64,000 bases of DNA from Nitrosospira sp. NpAV (GTDB lineage Bacteria > Pseudomonadota > Gammaproteobacteria > Burkholderiales > Nitrosomonadaceae): contig NZ_JXQM01000013.1 in assembly GCF_000832065.1 (NCBI RefSeq), positions 1 through 64,000 on the forward strand, read 5' to 3'. The stretch's first letter is position 1. Each line of letters opens with the position of its first letter. Positions 57,332-64,000 of the stretch are shown here, piece after piece. Both the position numbers and the translations under genes were made by a program. The notes under the pieces are model-generated. The model searched no databases. It was not told where the DNA came from and saw only the letters and a list, made by a program, of their open reading frames with translations.

Positions 57332-59296
57332 ATGAGAGCTCGTTCCAGAAAAATATTGATTACCCTCGCCGCGATATTCACGATCGTTGTGATAGCGGTT
57401 GCGCTGTTCGACTGGAACATCTTGAAACCCTATGTGGAACGGCAAGTCACTCATAAAACCGGTCGCGAATTCATAATCAGGGGCAACCTCGACGTCAATT
57501 TGTCCCTCAACCCGAAAATCAGCGTTGAAGGACTCTCGCTTGCCAATGCCGATTGGGGTACCGGGCAGCCAATGCTCGCTACTGAGAGACTCTCATTCCG
57601 CATCAACCCGTGGAAACTGCTCTGGGGGGAGATTGTTCTGCCGGAATTATCGATATCGCGGCCAGAAATCCTCCTGGAAAAAAGTTTGGAGGGAAAGCGC
57701 AACTGGGTTCTGCAGAAAGAGGAGAAAGAAGCGGAATTACCAAAAATCGGCAGGCTCACCATTGATCAAGGTACGCTCATCTTTCGCGATCCGAAGACCG
57801 AGACCGACGTAACCGCAAGGATAGCGACTGATTCGACCTCAGCAGATGCGCGGGAAACACCCATCAATATACTGGCCGAGGGCAAATTCACAAGTTTGAA
57901 ATTTAGCTCCCAAATCCATGGGGGAGAAGTGATGTCACTCATGGACAAGAACCGCGCCTATCCCATCAAGGGGAACGTCCAGATCGGAACCACGCATGCC
58001 GCGTTTGACGGCACGATTACCGGACTTCAAACATTGTCAGCAATGGATTTGAAATTGGAAGTGCGCGGCGACGATCTATCAGCACTTTATCCGATAACAG
58101 GAATTGTGGTTTTCCCCTCACCCCCATACCGAGTTTCAGGCAGACTTCAGCATCAAAAAACCGAGTGGTCTCTAAAAGGATTCACTGGAGATGTCGGCAC
58201 GAGCGATCTGGGCGGAGACATTCTTTTTGATACCGGAGGCGAACGTCCGATGCTGCGCGGGGATGTCGTATCTCAGAGCCTCGACCTGGAAGATCTGAGA
58301 GGATTTATCGGAGCGAGAAAAGGTCCTCAACCGCAAGACAGTCCTGCGAAAAAAGAGAAGAAGAAAGCTTCGATAGCGGCCCAGCGCGACCGCCTCCTAC
58401 CCGACCAGGAATTCAGGGTGGATCGACTGCGCGCAATGGATGCTGACATTAAGTTCACCGGCCAATCCATTCGTAACAAGGACCTGCCAGTAAAACAACT
58501 GGTCAGCCACACCCGCATCGAAAATGGTCTGATGGCGCTTGATACGGATTTCGTTGTGGCGGGAGGCAGCATCAATGCCGATGTCACGATAAATGCCCGC
58601 GGCGATCTCCCTGCAGGGGAAGCTCAGGTCGATTTCAAAAAACTGGAGTTGCCGAAATTGTTTCCCAAGAGCGAACTCACGCATGACAGCTCGGGCCTGA
58701 TCGGTGGCAGGGCACGCATAAAAAGCCAGGGAAAATCCGTGGGCGCGCTTCTGGGGTCGGCGGATGGGCGCTTCGGATTGATCATGTCCGGAGGCCAGAT
58801 CAGCAATATGATGCTGGAAATCATAGGACTGGACGGAGCTGAAATCCTCAGATTCCTGGTTACCGGTGATAAAAATGTGAAAGTGCGATGTGCCGTTGCC
58901 GATTTCGATATAAAAAAGGGCATGATGAAGAGTGAGGCCTTCGTCATCGACACCACAGATACCAATATCCTGGGGGAAGGCCAGATAAGTCTCGCCGACG
59001 AAACGATAAAAATGAAGATATCCCCCGAGCCTAAGGACTTCAGTATCGTGAGTCTGCGTACGCCTGTCCATATTTCCGGCACCTTCAAGGAACCCGTCAT
59101 TTATCCGGACAAAATGCTGGCTATACGCGTCGGCGCGGCAGTACTGCTGGGTATTTTCGCCACGCCCCTTGCGTCATTGATTCCATTGATCGAAACCGGC
59201 CCGGGTGAGGATCACAATTGCAGGTCATTGATCGCCTCGGTGAAAAAGCCGCTTCCTGCTCAGAAGGAAAATCCTCAAACCGAAAAGAAGAAATAA
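57332..59296 (+). CDS. AsmA family protein
   Basis: A 654-residue protein with an N-terminal TM anchor (ILITLAAIFTIVVIAVALFD) and a long periplasmic beta-rich repeat typical of AsmA proteins, which bridge the membranes and are linked to phospholipid transport. Conserved parts include the N-terminal chorein-like segment (GREFIIRGNLDVNLSLNPKI, LSLANADWGTGQPMLATERL) and the AsmA_2 C-terminal stretch GSADGRFGLIMSGGQISNMM. Another hydrophobic segment lies near the C-terminus (AVLLGIFATPLASLIPLI). It stands alone. Confidence 0.9.
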   Translation: MRARSRKILITLAAIFTIVVIAVALFDWNILKPYVERQVTHKTGREFIIRGNLDVNLSLNPKISVEGLSLANADWGTGQPMLATERLSFRINPWKLLWGEIVLPELSISRPEILLEKSLEGKRNWVLQKEEKEAELPKIGRLTIDQGTLIFRDPKTETDVTARIATDSTSADARETPINILAEGKFTSLKFSSQIHGGEVMSLMDKNRAYPIKGNVQIGTTHAAFDGTITGLQTLSAMDLKLEVRGDDLSALYPITGIVVFPSPPYRVSGRLQHQKTEWSLKGFTGDVGTSDLGGDILFDTGGERPMLRGDVVSQSLDLEDLRGFIGARKGPQPQDSPAKKEKKKASIAAQRDRLLPDQEFRVDRLRAMDADIKFTGQSIRNKDLPVKQLVSHTRIENGLMALDTDFVVAGGSINADVTINARGDLPAGEAQVDFKKLELPKLFPKSELTHDSSGLIGGRARIKSQGKSVGALLGSADGRFGLIMSGGQISNMMLEIIGLDGAEILRFLVTGDKNVKVRCAVADFDIKKGMMKSEAFVIDTTDTNILGEGQISLADETIKMKISPEPKDFSIVSLRTPVHISGTFKEPVIYPDKMLAIRVGAAVLLGIFATPLASLIPLIETGPGEDHNCRSLIASVKKPLPAQKENPQTEKKK

Positions 59297-59651
59297 AACC
59301 AGCAATCCGTCATGACGCAGGGTGAGGGGAAGACAGGTTGCGAGACGATTTTGCCATGAGGATAAATCTTGCTGGGTCCATGGACGTCTCGGCAAGCGGC
59401 GAATGACCGCAGTTCACTGATATGTGTGCCAGCGCACGGAATAATAACGGCAATTGATGGAGATTGATGATAAGCGGCTTTGCCACCATCATGGAAGCGG
59501 CGCGCGAATACTTGAGCCCGGATAATCCCTCAGGACGGGAGGTGATGGCCGTAAGCTGATCGGCAGCACCTGGGCAGGCTCGAAGCGCCGCCTGATGGAT
59601 TATCCGGATTGATCGGACTGATCGGGAATTTCATATACAGGAGGCTGAATC
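59297..59651. other. Spacer after the AsmA-family gene
   Basis: About 355 bases. A 30-codon plus-strand frame begins at an ATG at 59468 without a clear ribosome-binding site and resembles no family I know. A good AGGAGG lies just before the next gene. Confidence 0.35.
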
Positions 59652-59837
59652 ATGCCAAGAGGCGACAAATCATCCTATACGGACAAACAAAAACGGCAGG
59701 CGGAACATATTGAAGAAGGATATGAGAAACGTGGCGTTCCCCAAAAAGAAGCGGAGCGGCGAGCTTGGGCAACGGAGAACAAAATATCCGGCGGCGGGAA
59801 GAAATCCGGCTCCGGCAGGGATTCAAAGAAGTCGTGA
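59652..59837 (+). CDS. Small basic conserved hypothetical protein
   Basis: A 61-residue, highly charged protein: MPRGDKSSYTDKQKRQAEHI, then EEGYEKRGVPQKEAERRAWA and a Gly/Ser/Lys tail. Close relatives occur widely in proteobacteria and are sometimes labelled plasmid stabilisation protein, a name I do not think is justified. An AGGAGG site (ATACAGGAGGCTGAATC) precedes the ATG. It leads a set of small stress-type genes. Confidence 0.8.
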   Translation: MPRGDKSSYTDKQKRQAEHIEEGYEKRGVPQKEAERRAWATENKISGGGKKSGSGRDSKKS

Positions 59838-59956
59838 TCTCTCTCATTAAAACGATGTTCACGCCTGAACACGGAACAAGATAACGTCTACATGCCCGGC
59901 CGAAGTACACCTGTGGCGGGAATAGCAGTGTATGAATCTTCATTAGCGAGGTAGCC

Positions 59957-60826
59957 ATGGCGGAACGAAAGAAAAAAGAAAAGGAGGTCCCTAAACAACA
60001 TCAGGCCCGGCAGCCAGGATTGGAAACCGAAATGACGCCCCCACCGGATTCTACCGTTGAAGATTACAAGGGCAGCGACAAACTGACCTCCAAGGTTGCA
60101 ATCGTTACCGGGGGTGATAGCGGCATCGGCCGCGCCGTGGCGATCGCTTTTGCGAAAGAAGGTGCGGATATCGTCGTTACCTACCTGAATGAGCATGGAG
60201 ATGCAAATAAGACAAAAAAAGAAATTGAACAATGCGGCAGACAATGTATTTTAATGAGTGGTGATGTCGGACAGGAAAACTTTTGCTTTGAAATTGTGGC
60301 GAAGGCGGTTGCAATTTTTGGGCATATCGAAATTGTTGTTAACAATGCCGCTGAGCAACACGTTCGCGAAAGTATTGCGGAGATCGATAGCGCGCAACTC
60401 GAGAAAACCTTCCGTACAAATATATTTTCAATGTTTTACATGGTAAAGGCGGCACTTCCCCATTTAAAGAAGGGTGCACGTATCATCAATACAACCTCGG
60501 TAACCGCATATAAGGGAAGCCCGCATCTGCTGGACTACTCGGCGACGAAGGGGGCCATCGTCGCCTTTACCCGATCATTGTCGCTCCAGCTAAGCGACCG
60601 GAAAATAAATGTAAATGCTGTCGCCCCCGGCCCGATATGGACACCACTGATACCCTCCACTTTTTCTCCCGGGAAAGTTGCCGATTTCGGCAAAAATGTC
60701 CCCATGAAAAGACCTGGACAGCCGGACGAAGTGGCTCCCTGCTATGTTTTCCTGGCTTCTCGGGATAGCTCATACATGTCGGGACAGGTATTGCATCCGA
60801 ATGGCGGAAATGTCGTGAATGGTTAA
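59957..60826 (+). CDS. Short-chain dehydrogenase/reductase (YghA/GsiB-type)
   Basis: A 289-residue SDR with an extended basic N-terminus (MAERKKKEKEVPKQHQARQP), typical of the YghA/general-stress-39 group. The cofactor motif is VTGGDSGIGRAVAIAFAKEG, followed by NNAAEQH, and the catalytic Tyr/Lys pair is in YSATKGAIVAFTRS, with Ser in NTTSVTAYKG. The YMSGQVLHPNGG C-terminus is characteristic. The substrate is a small aldehyde or sugar by family, not known here. A GAGG site precedes the ATG. Confidence 0.93.
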   Translation: MAERKKKEKEVPKQHQARQPGLETEMTPPPDSTVEDYKGSDKLTSKVAIVTGGDSGIGRAVAIAFAKEGADIVVTYLNEHGDANKTKKEIEQCGRQCILMSGDVGQENFCFEIVAKAVAIFGHIEIVVNNAAEQHVRESIAEIDSAQLEKTFRTNIFSMFYMVKAALPHLKKGARIINTTSVTAYKGSPHLLDYSATKGAIVAFTRSLSLQLSDRKINVNAVAPGPIWTPLIPSTFSPGKVADFGKNVPMKRPGQPDEVAPCYVFLASRDSSYMSGQVLHPNGGNVVNG

Positions 60827-61095
60827 GGAAAACGATAAGGAATTATGGCAAAGCCGCAAGTCTTGCGTTAATGGCCGGCATCATGGATGCCGCCCGCGTT
60901 GCTCGTTGTGCCACAAGTTCGGACAAATAGCCAAGCCCGGCAGGCTAAGATAAGCTATGCTTTATCCAAAAGATATTGATGACTCGCTGCTGTTTCGCTC
61001 GCGGCGATAAATCAGGCATAACCGGCAACACTCATATTTTATCTAAATTGAAGTCCGATCCTCAGCCCGCAGGCTAGCAAGCAGGAGCATGAAGC

Positions 61096-61599
61096 ATGTT
61101 CAATTTAGGCGCCAAGGAACCTGTGATAGCCAAGGCGAGGACTTTAATCGAACGTCCTCCCGACGAGATATTCAGGTATCTGGGCGACGAATTCTTTGAA
61201 AATTATCCAAAATGGTCTCCCGAGGTCATCGAACTTGAACGAATCACCGATGGTCCCTTGAAACTGGGTACGATAGCAAGACAGGTGCGTATTGATCAGG
61301 GACGCCGCACAGAAACGAAATTTACCATAAACGTTTATGAGCGGAATAAACGTTTGGGCTTTGTCGGCGTTTCAGATCCTTTTCGTTGTACCTACGAGTT
61401 GCGGGAGATTAATTCCGGCAAATCGGCTGAGTTGATATTCACTTTTGAATTGAGCGAGATCCAGATGTTCATGCGTCCCTTCGAGAAGTTGATCCGCGTA
61501 GTGGTTCAGGAAGGCGCCGAACGCACGGTGAGAAATCTGAAACAGTTAACGGAAACCGGCAAACATGTAACGGCTTCACCCAATCCTTCCTCTCACTAA
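61096..61599 (+). CDS. SRPBCC (polyketide cyclase/START-like) family protein
   Basis: A 167-residue cytoplasmic single-domain protein: IERPPDEIFRYLGDEFFENY, PKWSPEVIELERITDGPLKL, then SDPFRCTYELREINSGKSAE. The family binds hydrophobic ligands in a central cavity; the ligand here is unknown. It lies 17 bases before the LOV-domain gene on the same strand, so the two are almost certainly cotranscribed. Confidence 0.85.
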   Translation: MFNLGAKEPVIAKARTLIERPPDEIFRYLGDEFFENYPKWSPEVIELERITDGPLKLGTIARQVRIDQGRRTETKFTINVYERNKRLGFVGVSDPFRCTYELREINSGKSAELIFTFELSEIQMFMRPFEKLIRVVVQEGAERTVRNLKQLTETGKHVTASPNPSSH

Positions 61600-61616
61600 A
61601 TATCCAGGAGAAAAAA

Positions 61617-62090
61617 ATGGCCTTTGTAGTTGAAAAAGACCCCGGATTGATCCCGCAAATCTTGTCGCAGATCTTGGACAGCTCCATAAATGGCATCACG
61701 CTGGTGGACCCTGATCAGGAAGATATGCCCATCGTCTATGCGAACAGACAATTCGCGGTTATGACTGGATATTCCCAGGAGGAGATTCTCGGGCGCAACT
61801 GCCGCTTTCTCCAGGGAAAGGATCGGGAACAGGAAGCACGTCTCACCATGCAGCAGGCCATCAAAAATCACCTGCCTGTCGAAGTCACGATTCGCAACTA
61901 TCGAAAGAATGGAGAGCTTTTTTTCAATCATCTGTCGCTCACTCCGCTTTTCGATGGCGAGGGAAGGCTTATTTATTATCTTGGCATTCAGTATGACGTA
62001 AACCGGAATAGAGAAATGATCTCGAAGTTCAAGTTGCAGCAAGAGGCCGATACCCGCCGATTTCTGTCCTCGTTGCTGCCAAGACCTTGA
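61617..62090 (+). CDS. Short LOV-domain photoreceptor protein
   Basis: A 157-residue protein consisting of one PAS/LOV domain and a C-terminal helix, with no kinase, GGDEF or HTH output. The photoactive motif GRNCRFLQG is intact, with Cys62 as the expected flavin-adduct cysteine. The flavin-contacting Asn pair is in RNYRKNGELFFNHLSLTP, and the Gln is in YLGIQYDV. Length and layout match the short LOV proteins known from Pseudomonas putida. AGGAG precedes the ATG. Coupled to the SRPBCC gene 17 bases upstream, with an O-methyltransferase gene following. Confidence 0.92.
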   Translation: MAFVVEKDPGLIPQILSQILDSSINGITLVDPDQEDMPIVYANRQFAVMTGYSQEEILGRNCRFLQGKDREQEARLTMQQAIKNHLPVEVTIRNYRKNGELFFNHLSLTPLFDGEGRLIYYLGIQYDVNRNREMISKFKLQQEADTRRFLSSLLPRP

Positions 62091-62176
62091 TTTCAGTCCT
62101 GAACAAGGACAGAATCGGTGATATTAAACAGCCATTTGCCTACAAAATTAATCAATCATGGTAAAAGAGGACTTCT

Positions 62177-63211
62177 ATGACTCCACAATCGCCTGTGAAC
62201 ATTCAAGGACCTCGATCCGATGACCGTGCCTTATGGGACGTAGCGTTCGCGGTTTATGGTTACCCGGCATTATTGATAGCCCACCGGTTGAAAGTCTTTC
62301 CGTTACTCGCGGATGGCGCGCGGACACTTACAGATATTTGCGAGATGCTGAGCCTGCAGCGACGCCCGGCCGAAGCAATTCTGACAGCGGCCACAGCATT
62401 GGGTTTTCTTTCCCTGCAAAATGGCCGTTATTCCCTTACCGCACGCTCGGAAGATTACCTCCTCGAAAAGAGTCCCAGCTATTTCGGTTTCTTCTGGGAT
62501 ATGATGATCGATAATGCACAGGTATTTTCCTATGCGAGCCTGGAACAGGCAGTACTCACAAACTCGCCTCAGGTCTATGGAGGCGGTGATATTTACAAGT
62601 CTCATGAAGAGCAGGCCGAGCTCGCGCGGAGATTCACCCGTGGAATGCATAGTATCAGCATGACATTGGCGGCTGCATGGCCCAGCACCCTGAAACTTGA
62701 CAATCATCATATGATGCTCGACATCGGCGGGGGATCGGGCGCGCACTCGATCGGCGCCGCATTGAGATTACCGGATTTACAAGCGCTGGTTCTGGATTTG
62801 GGCCCGATATGCGAGGTAGCTCAGGAATTCATTGCCCGGCATGACTTGCAAGACCGCATTAGAACCCACGTTGCCGACATGTGGAATGATCCGTTTCCTG
62901 AAGCCGATCTCCATTTTTATTCCAACATCTACCATGACTGGCCGGCGGAGAGGGATCAGTTCCTCACCGAGAAAAGTTTCAAGAGTCTGCAAACCGGCGG
63001 ACGTATAATCATCCATGACGTACTCTATAATGACGAGAAGACCGGCCCTTTCGCTCCTGCGGCGTATAGCATGCTCATGATGGGATGGACGGAAGGGACG
63101 TCATACTCGGGCCTCGAGTTATCGGATATGTTGAAGGCTGCGGGATTTGACGACATACAGGCCTACCCCGCTTTCGGGCATTACTCTATCGTTACCGGGA
63201 TCAAGCCTTGA
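62177..63211 (+). CDS. O-methyltransferase (class I, Methyltransf_2 type)
   Basis: A 344-residue SAM-dependent methyltransferase. An N-terminal winged-helix dimerisation domain (LIAHRLKVFPLLADGARTLT, MLSLQRRPAEAILTAATALG) precedes the Rossmann domain with motif I MMLDIGGGSGAHSIGAALRL and the catalytic region HFYSNIYHDWPAERDQFL. Family members methylate hydroxyl groups of small aromatic or polyketide compounds (hydroxyindole/caffeate type). The substrate is unknown. It lies 86 bases after the LOV gene. Confidence 0.9.
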   Translation: MTPQSPVNIQGPRSDDRALWDVAFAVYGYPALLIAHRLKVFPLLADGARTLTDICEMLSLQRRPAEAILTAATALGFLSLQNGRYSLTARSEDYLLEKSPSYFGFFWDMMIDNAQVFSYASLEQAVLTNSPQVYGGGDIYKSHEEQAELARRFTRGMHSISMTLAAAWPSTLKLDNHHMMLDIGGGSGAHSIGAALRLPDLQALVLDLGPICEVAQEFIARHDLQDRIRTHVADMWNDPFPEADLHFYSNIYHDWPAERDQFLTEKSFKSLQTGGRIIIHDVLYNDEKTGPFAPAAYSMLMMGWTEGTSYSGLELSDMLKAAGFDDIQAYPAFGHYSIVTGIKP

Positions 63212-63353
63212 ACTGCCTTATACTCTGTGAATTTACGTTGACGCACCGATTTAAATATTGTCTGCCGATCACTTGGGCGGCATGCGCCTCATGAAATTGA
63301 AACAGCCCAGGGAATCGAAGGTCTAATATTTATCTGTATCCAATCAATTCATC

Positions 63354-63752
63354 ATGACTAACTCAGCAAAAGCTTCGGCGTATGGCATGACAATGGGTCT
63401 ACTGCTCCTTACTGCAGGTGTCGCGCTGGTTCATGCGGAAGAAGACCATGGCAAGAAAGCCAAGGAACATTTGGAAGAAGCTATTAAAAGTGGAAAAGAG
63501 GGTAGCACGAAAGGTGTCCTTAGTCACAGCGAAGAAGCCAGAAAGGAGTTGATCGAGCAGAATAAAGATCATCCTTACACCCATCTTCAGAAGCCCATAT
63601 ATGGCGAGCATCAGAAGTCGGAACACGATAAGGAGGCCTTCGAGGAAATCGAAGAAGCTATTGAGGAAGCTAAAGAAGGACATACCCAGCAAGCTGTTGA
63701 AGCTGTGGAAAGAGCGTCCGCTCATTTACGTGAGAAAGAGCAATCCAAATAA
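63354..63752 (+). CDS. SmbP-like small metal-binding protein
   Basis: A 132-residue periplasmic protein with a signal peptide (YGMTMGLLLLTAGVALVHAE) and a highly charged helical mature part of about 104 residues. Two related halves are visible: AKEHLEEAIKSGKEGSTKGV and IEEAIEEAKEGHTQQAVEAV, the heptad-like repeat seen in SmbP of Nitrosomonas europaea, a copper-binding four-helix protein. Nine histidines remain in the mature part, fewer than I recall for SmbP, so metal capacity may be lower. Confidence 0.75.
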   Translation: MTNSAKASAYGMTMGLLLLTAGVALVHAEEDHGKKAKEHLEEAIKSGKEGSTKGVLSHSEEARKELIEQNKDHPYTHLQKPIYGEHQKSEHDKEAFEEIEEAIEEAKEGHTQQAVEAVERASAHLREKEQSK

Positions 63753-63767
63753 AACTGGCATGGGATG

Positions 63768-64000
63768 TCACTCGTCTCGGCTGGATGTGCCCTTGCCAGG
63801 TTTGAATCCTAATGCTTTCATCGCTGGCAGTATGGACTGCTGGGTGGCGCCATAGTCTGCCCAAGGCTCGTTGCCTTTGTCGAGGCGCTCATGAATATTG
63901 GAAGCCGACCAGGGAGTGGGGCTCGTAAGCCGCTCCAGTTCTTCCCATGTCACGGGCACGGATACGCCTAAACCCTCGCGTGCACGAACTGACCAGGCGG
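63768..64000 (-). CDS. 3' end of a LigD-type polymerase/ligase gene (runs off the window)
   Basis: The minus-strand frame is open at the right edge and stops at 63768. The visible 76 residues read REGLGVSVPVTWEELERLTS, then PTPWSASNIHERLDKGNEPW, the C-terminal end of the primase-polymerase domain of LigD proteins, which work with Ku in non-homologous end joining. Because this domain is last here, the protein is either a multi-domain LigD with the polymerase domain at its C-terminus or a stand-alone polymerase domain. The rest lies outside the window. Confidence 0.82.
   Translation of the reverse strand, partial: AWSVRAREGLGVSVPVTWEELERLTSPTPWSASNIHERLDKGNEPWADYGATQQSILPAMKALGFKPGKGTSSRDE

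Noticed and set aside
60888-60930. Another relic of the 95-bp element
   Set aside because: Only about 13 bases around GCGTTGCTCGT agree and the terminal inverted repeats are absent. This may be chance.

Overview
The window looks like chromosomal DNA of a betaproteobacterium, most likely an ammonia oxidiser of the Nitrosomonadaceae (Nitrosospira-like). This is inferred from a complete System I cytochrome c maturation operon, heme A synthase, two PEP-CTERM exported proteins, an SmbP-like protein (a family first described in Nitrosomonas europaea), and the betaproteobacterial gene orders pyrG-eno-ftsB and smpB/ratA-rnfH. No rRNA, tRNA, CRISPR array, prophage or complete insertion sequence was recognised.

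Layout. 1-8.8 kb: an edge-truncated small membrane protein, a NarX-type kinase with its NarL-type regulator, then an RND efflux operon on the minus strand. A decayed copy of the regulator follows, so about 570 bp of direct repeat brackets the efflux operon. 8.8-18 kb: nikR, yaeQ, a LapA-domain protein, ftsB-eno-pyrG, an L,D-transpeptidase with tadA, and two small accessory enzymes or domain proteins. 18.2-25.5 kb: ccmABCDEFGHI, all genes for System I heme delivery and apocytochrome reduction. 25.7-35.6 kb: doxX-pirin with a divergent LysR regulator; an eight-unit 95/96-bp tandem repeat array; ctaA, smpB, ratA-rnfH, guaB, a dispersed copy of the repeat element, guaA, and a START/COQ10-like exported protein.

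35.7-46.4 kb is an envelope and stress region: a 49-residue membrane peptide, CsbD, a double-BON lipoprotein, a solitary sulfate-type binding protein, a hybrid kinase sharing its periplasmic sensor domain with the kinase at 727, two PEP-CTERM proteins (one a GDSL hydrolase), a sialidase-like BNR protein, DUF1840, DUF883 and a truncated Crp/Fnr protein. 46.4-55.3 kb is one giant cyclic beta-1,2-glucan synthase gene. 55.6-64 kb holds a BON lipoprotein, an intact Crp/Fnr regulator, an AsmA protein, a stress-type SDR, an SRPBCC protein, a stand-alone LOV photoreceptor, an O-methyltransferase, the SmbP-like protein and the 3' end of a LigD-type gene.

The core genes work as expected: ccm and ctaA supply respiratory cytochromes and oxidase heme, guaB/guaA make GMP, and smpB serves trans-translation. 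The less ordinary material is the MITE-like repeat element and its tandem amplification, the regulator duplication around the efflux operon, the kinase sensor domain used twice, the dyad and spacer motif shared by two exported-protein genes, and the short LOV protein.
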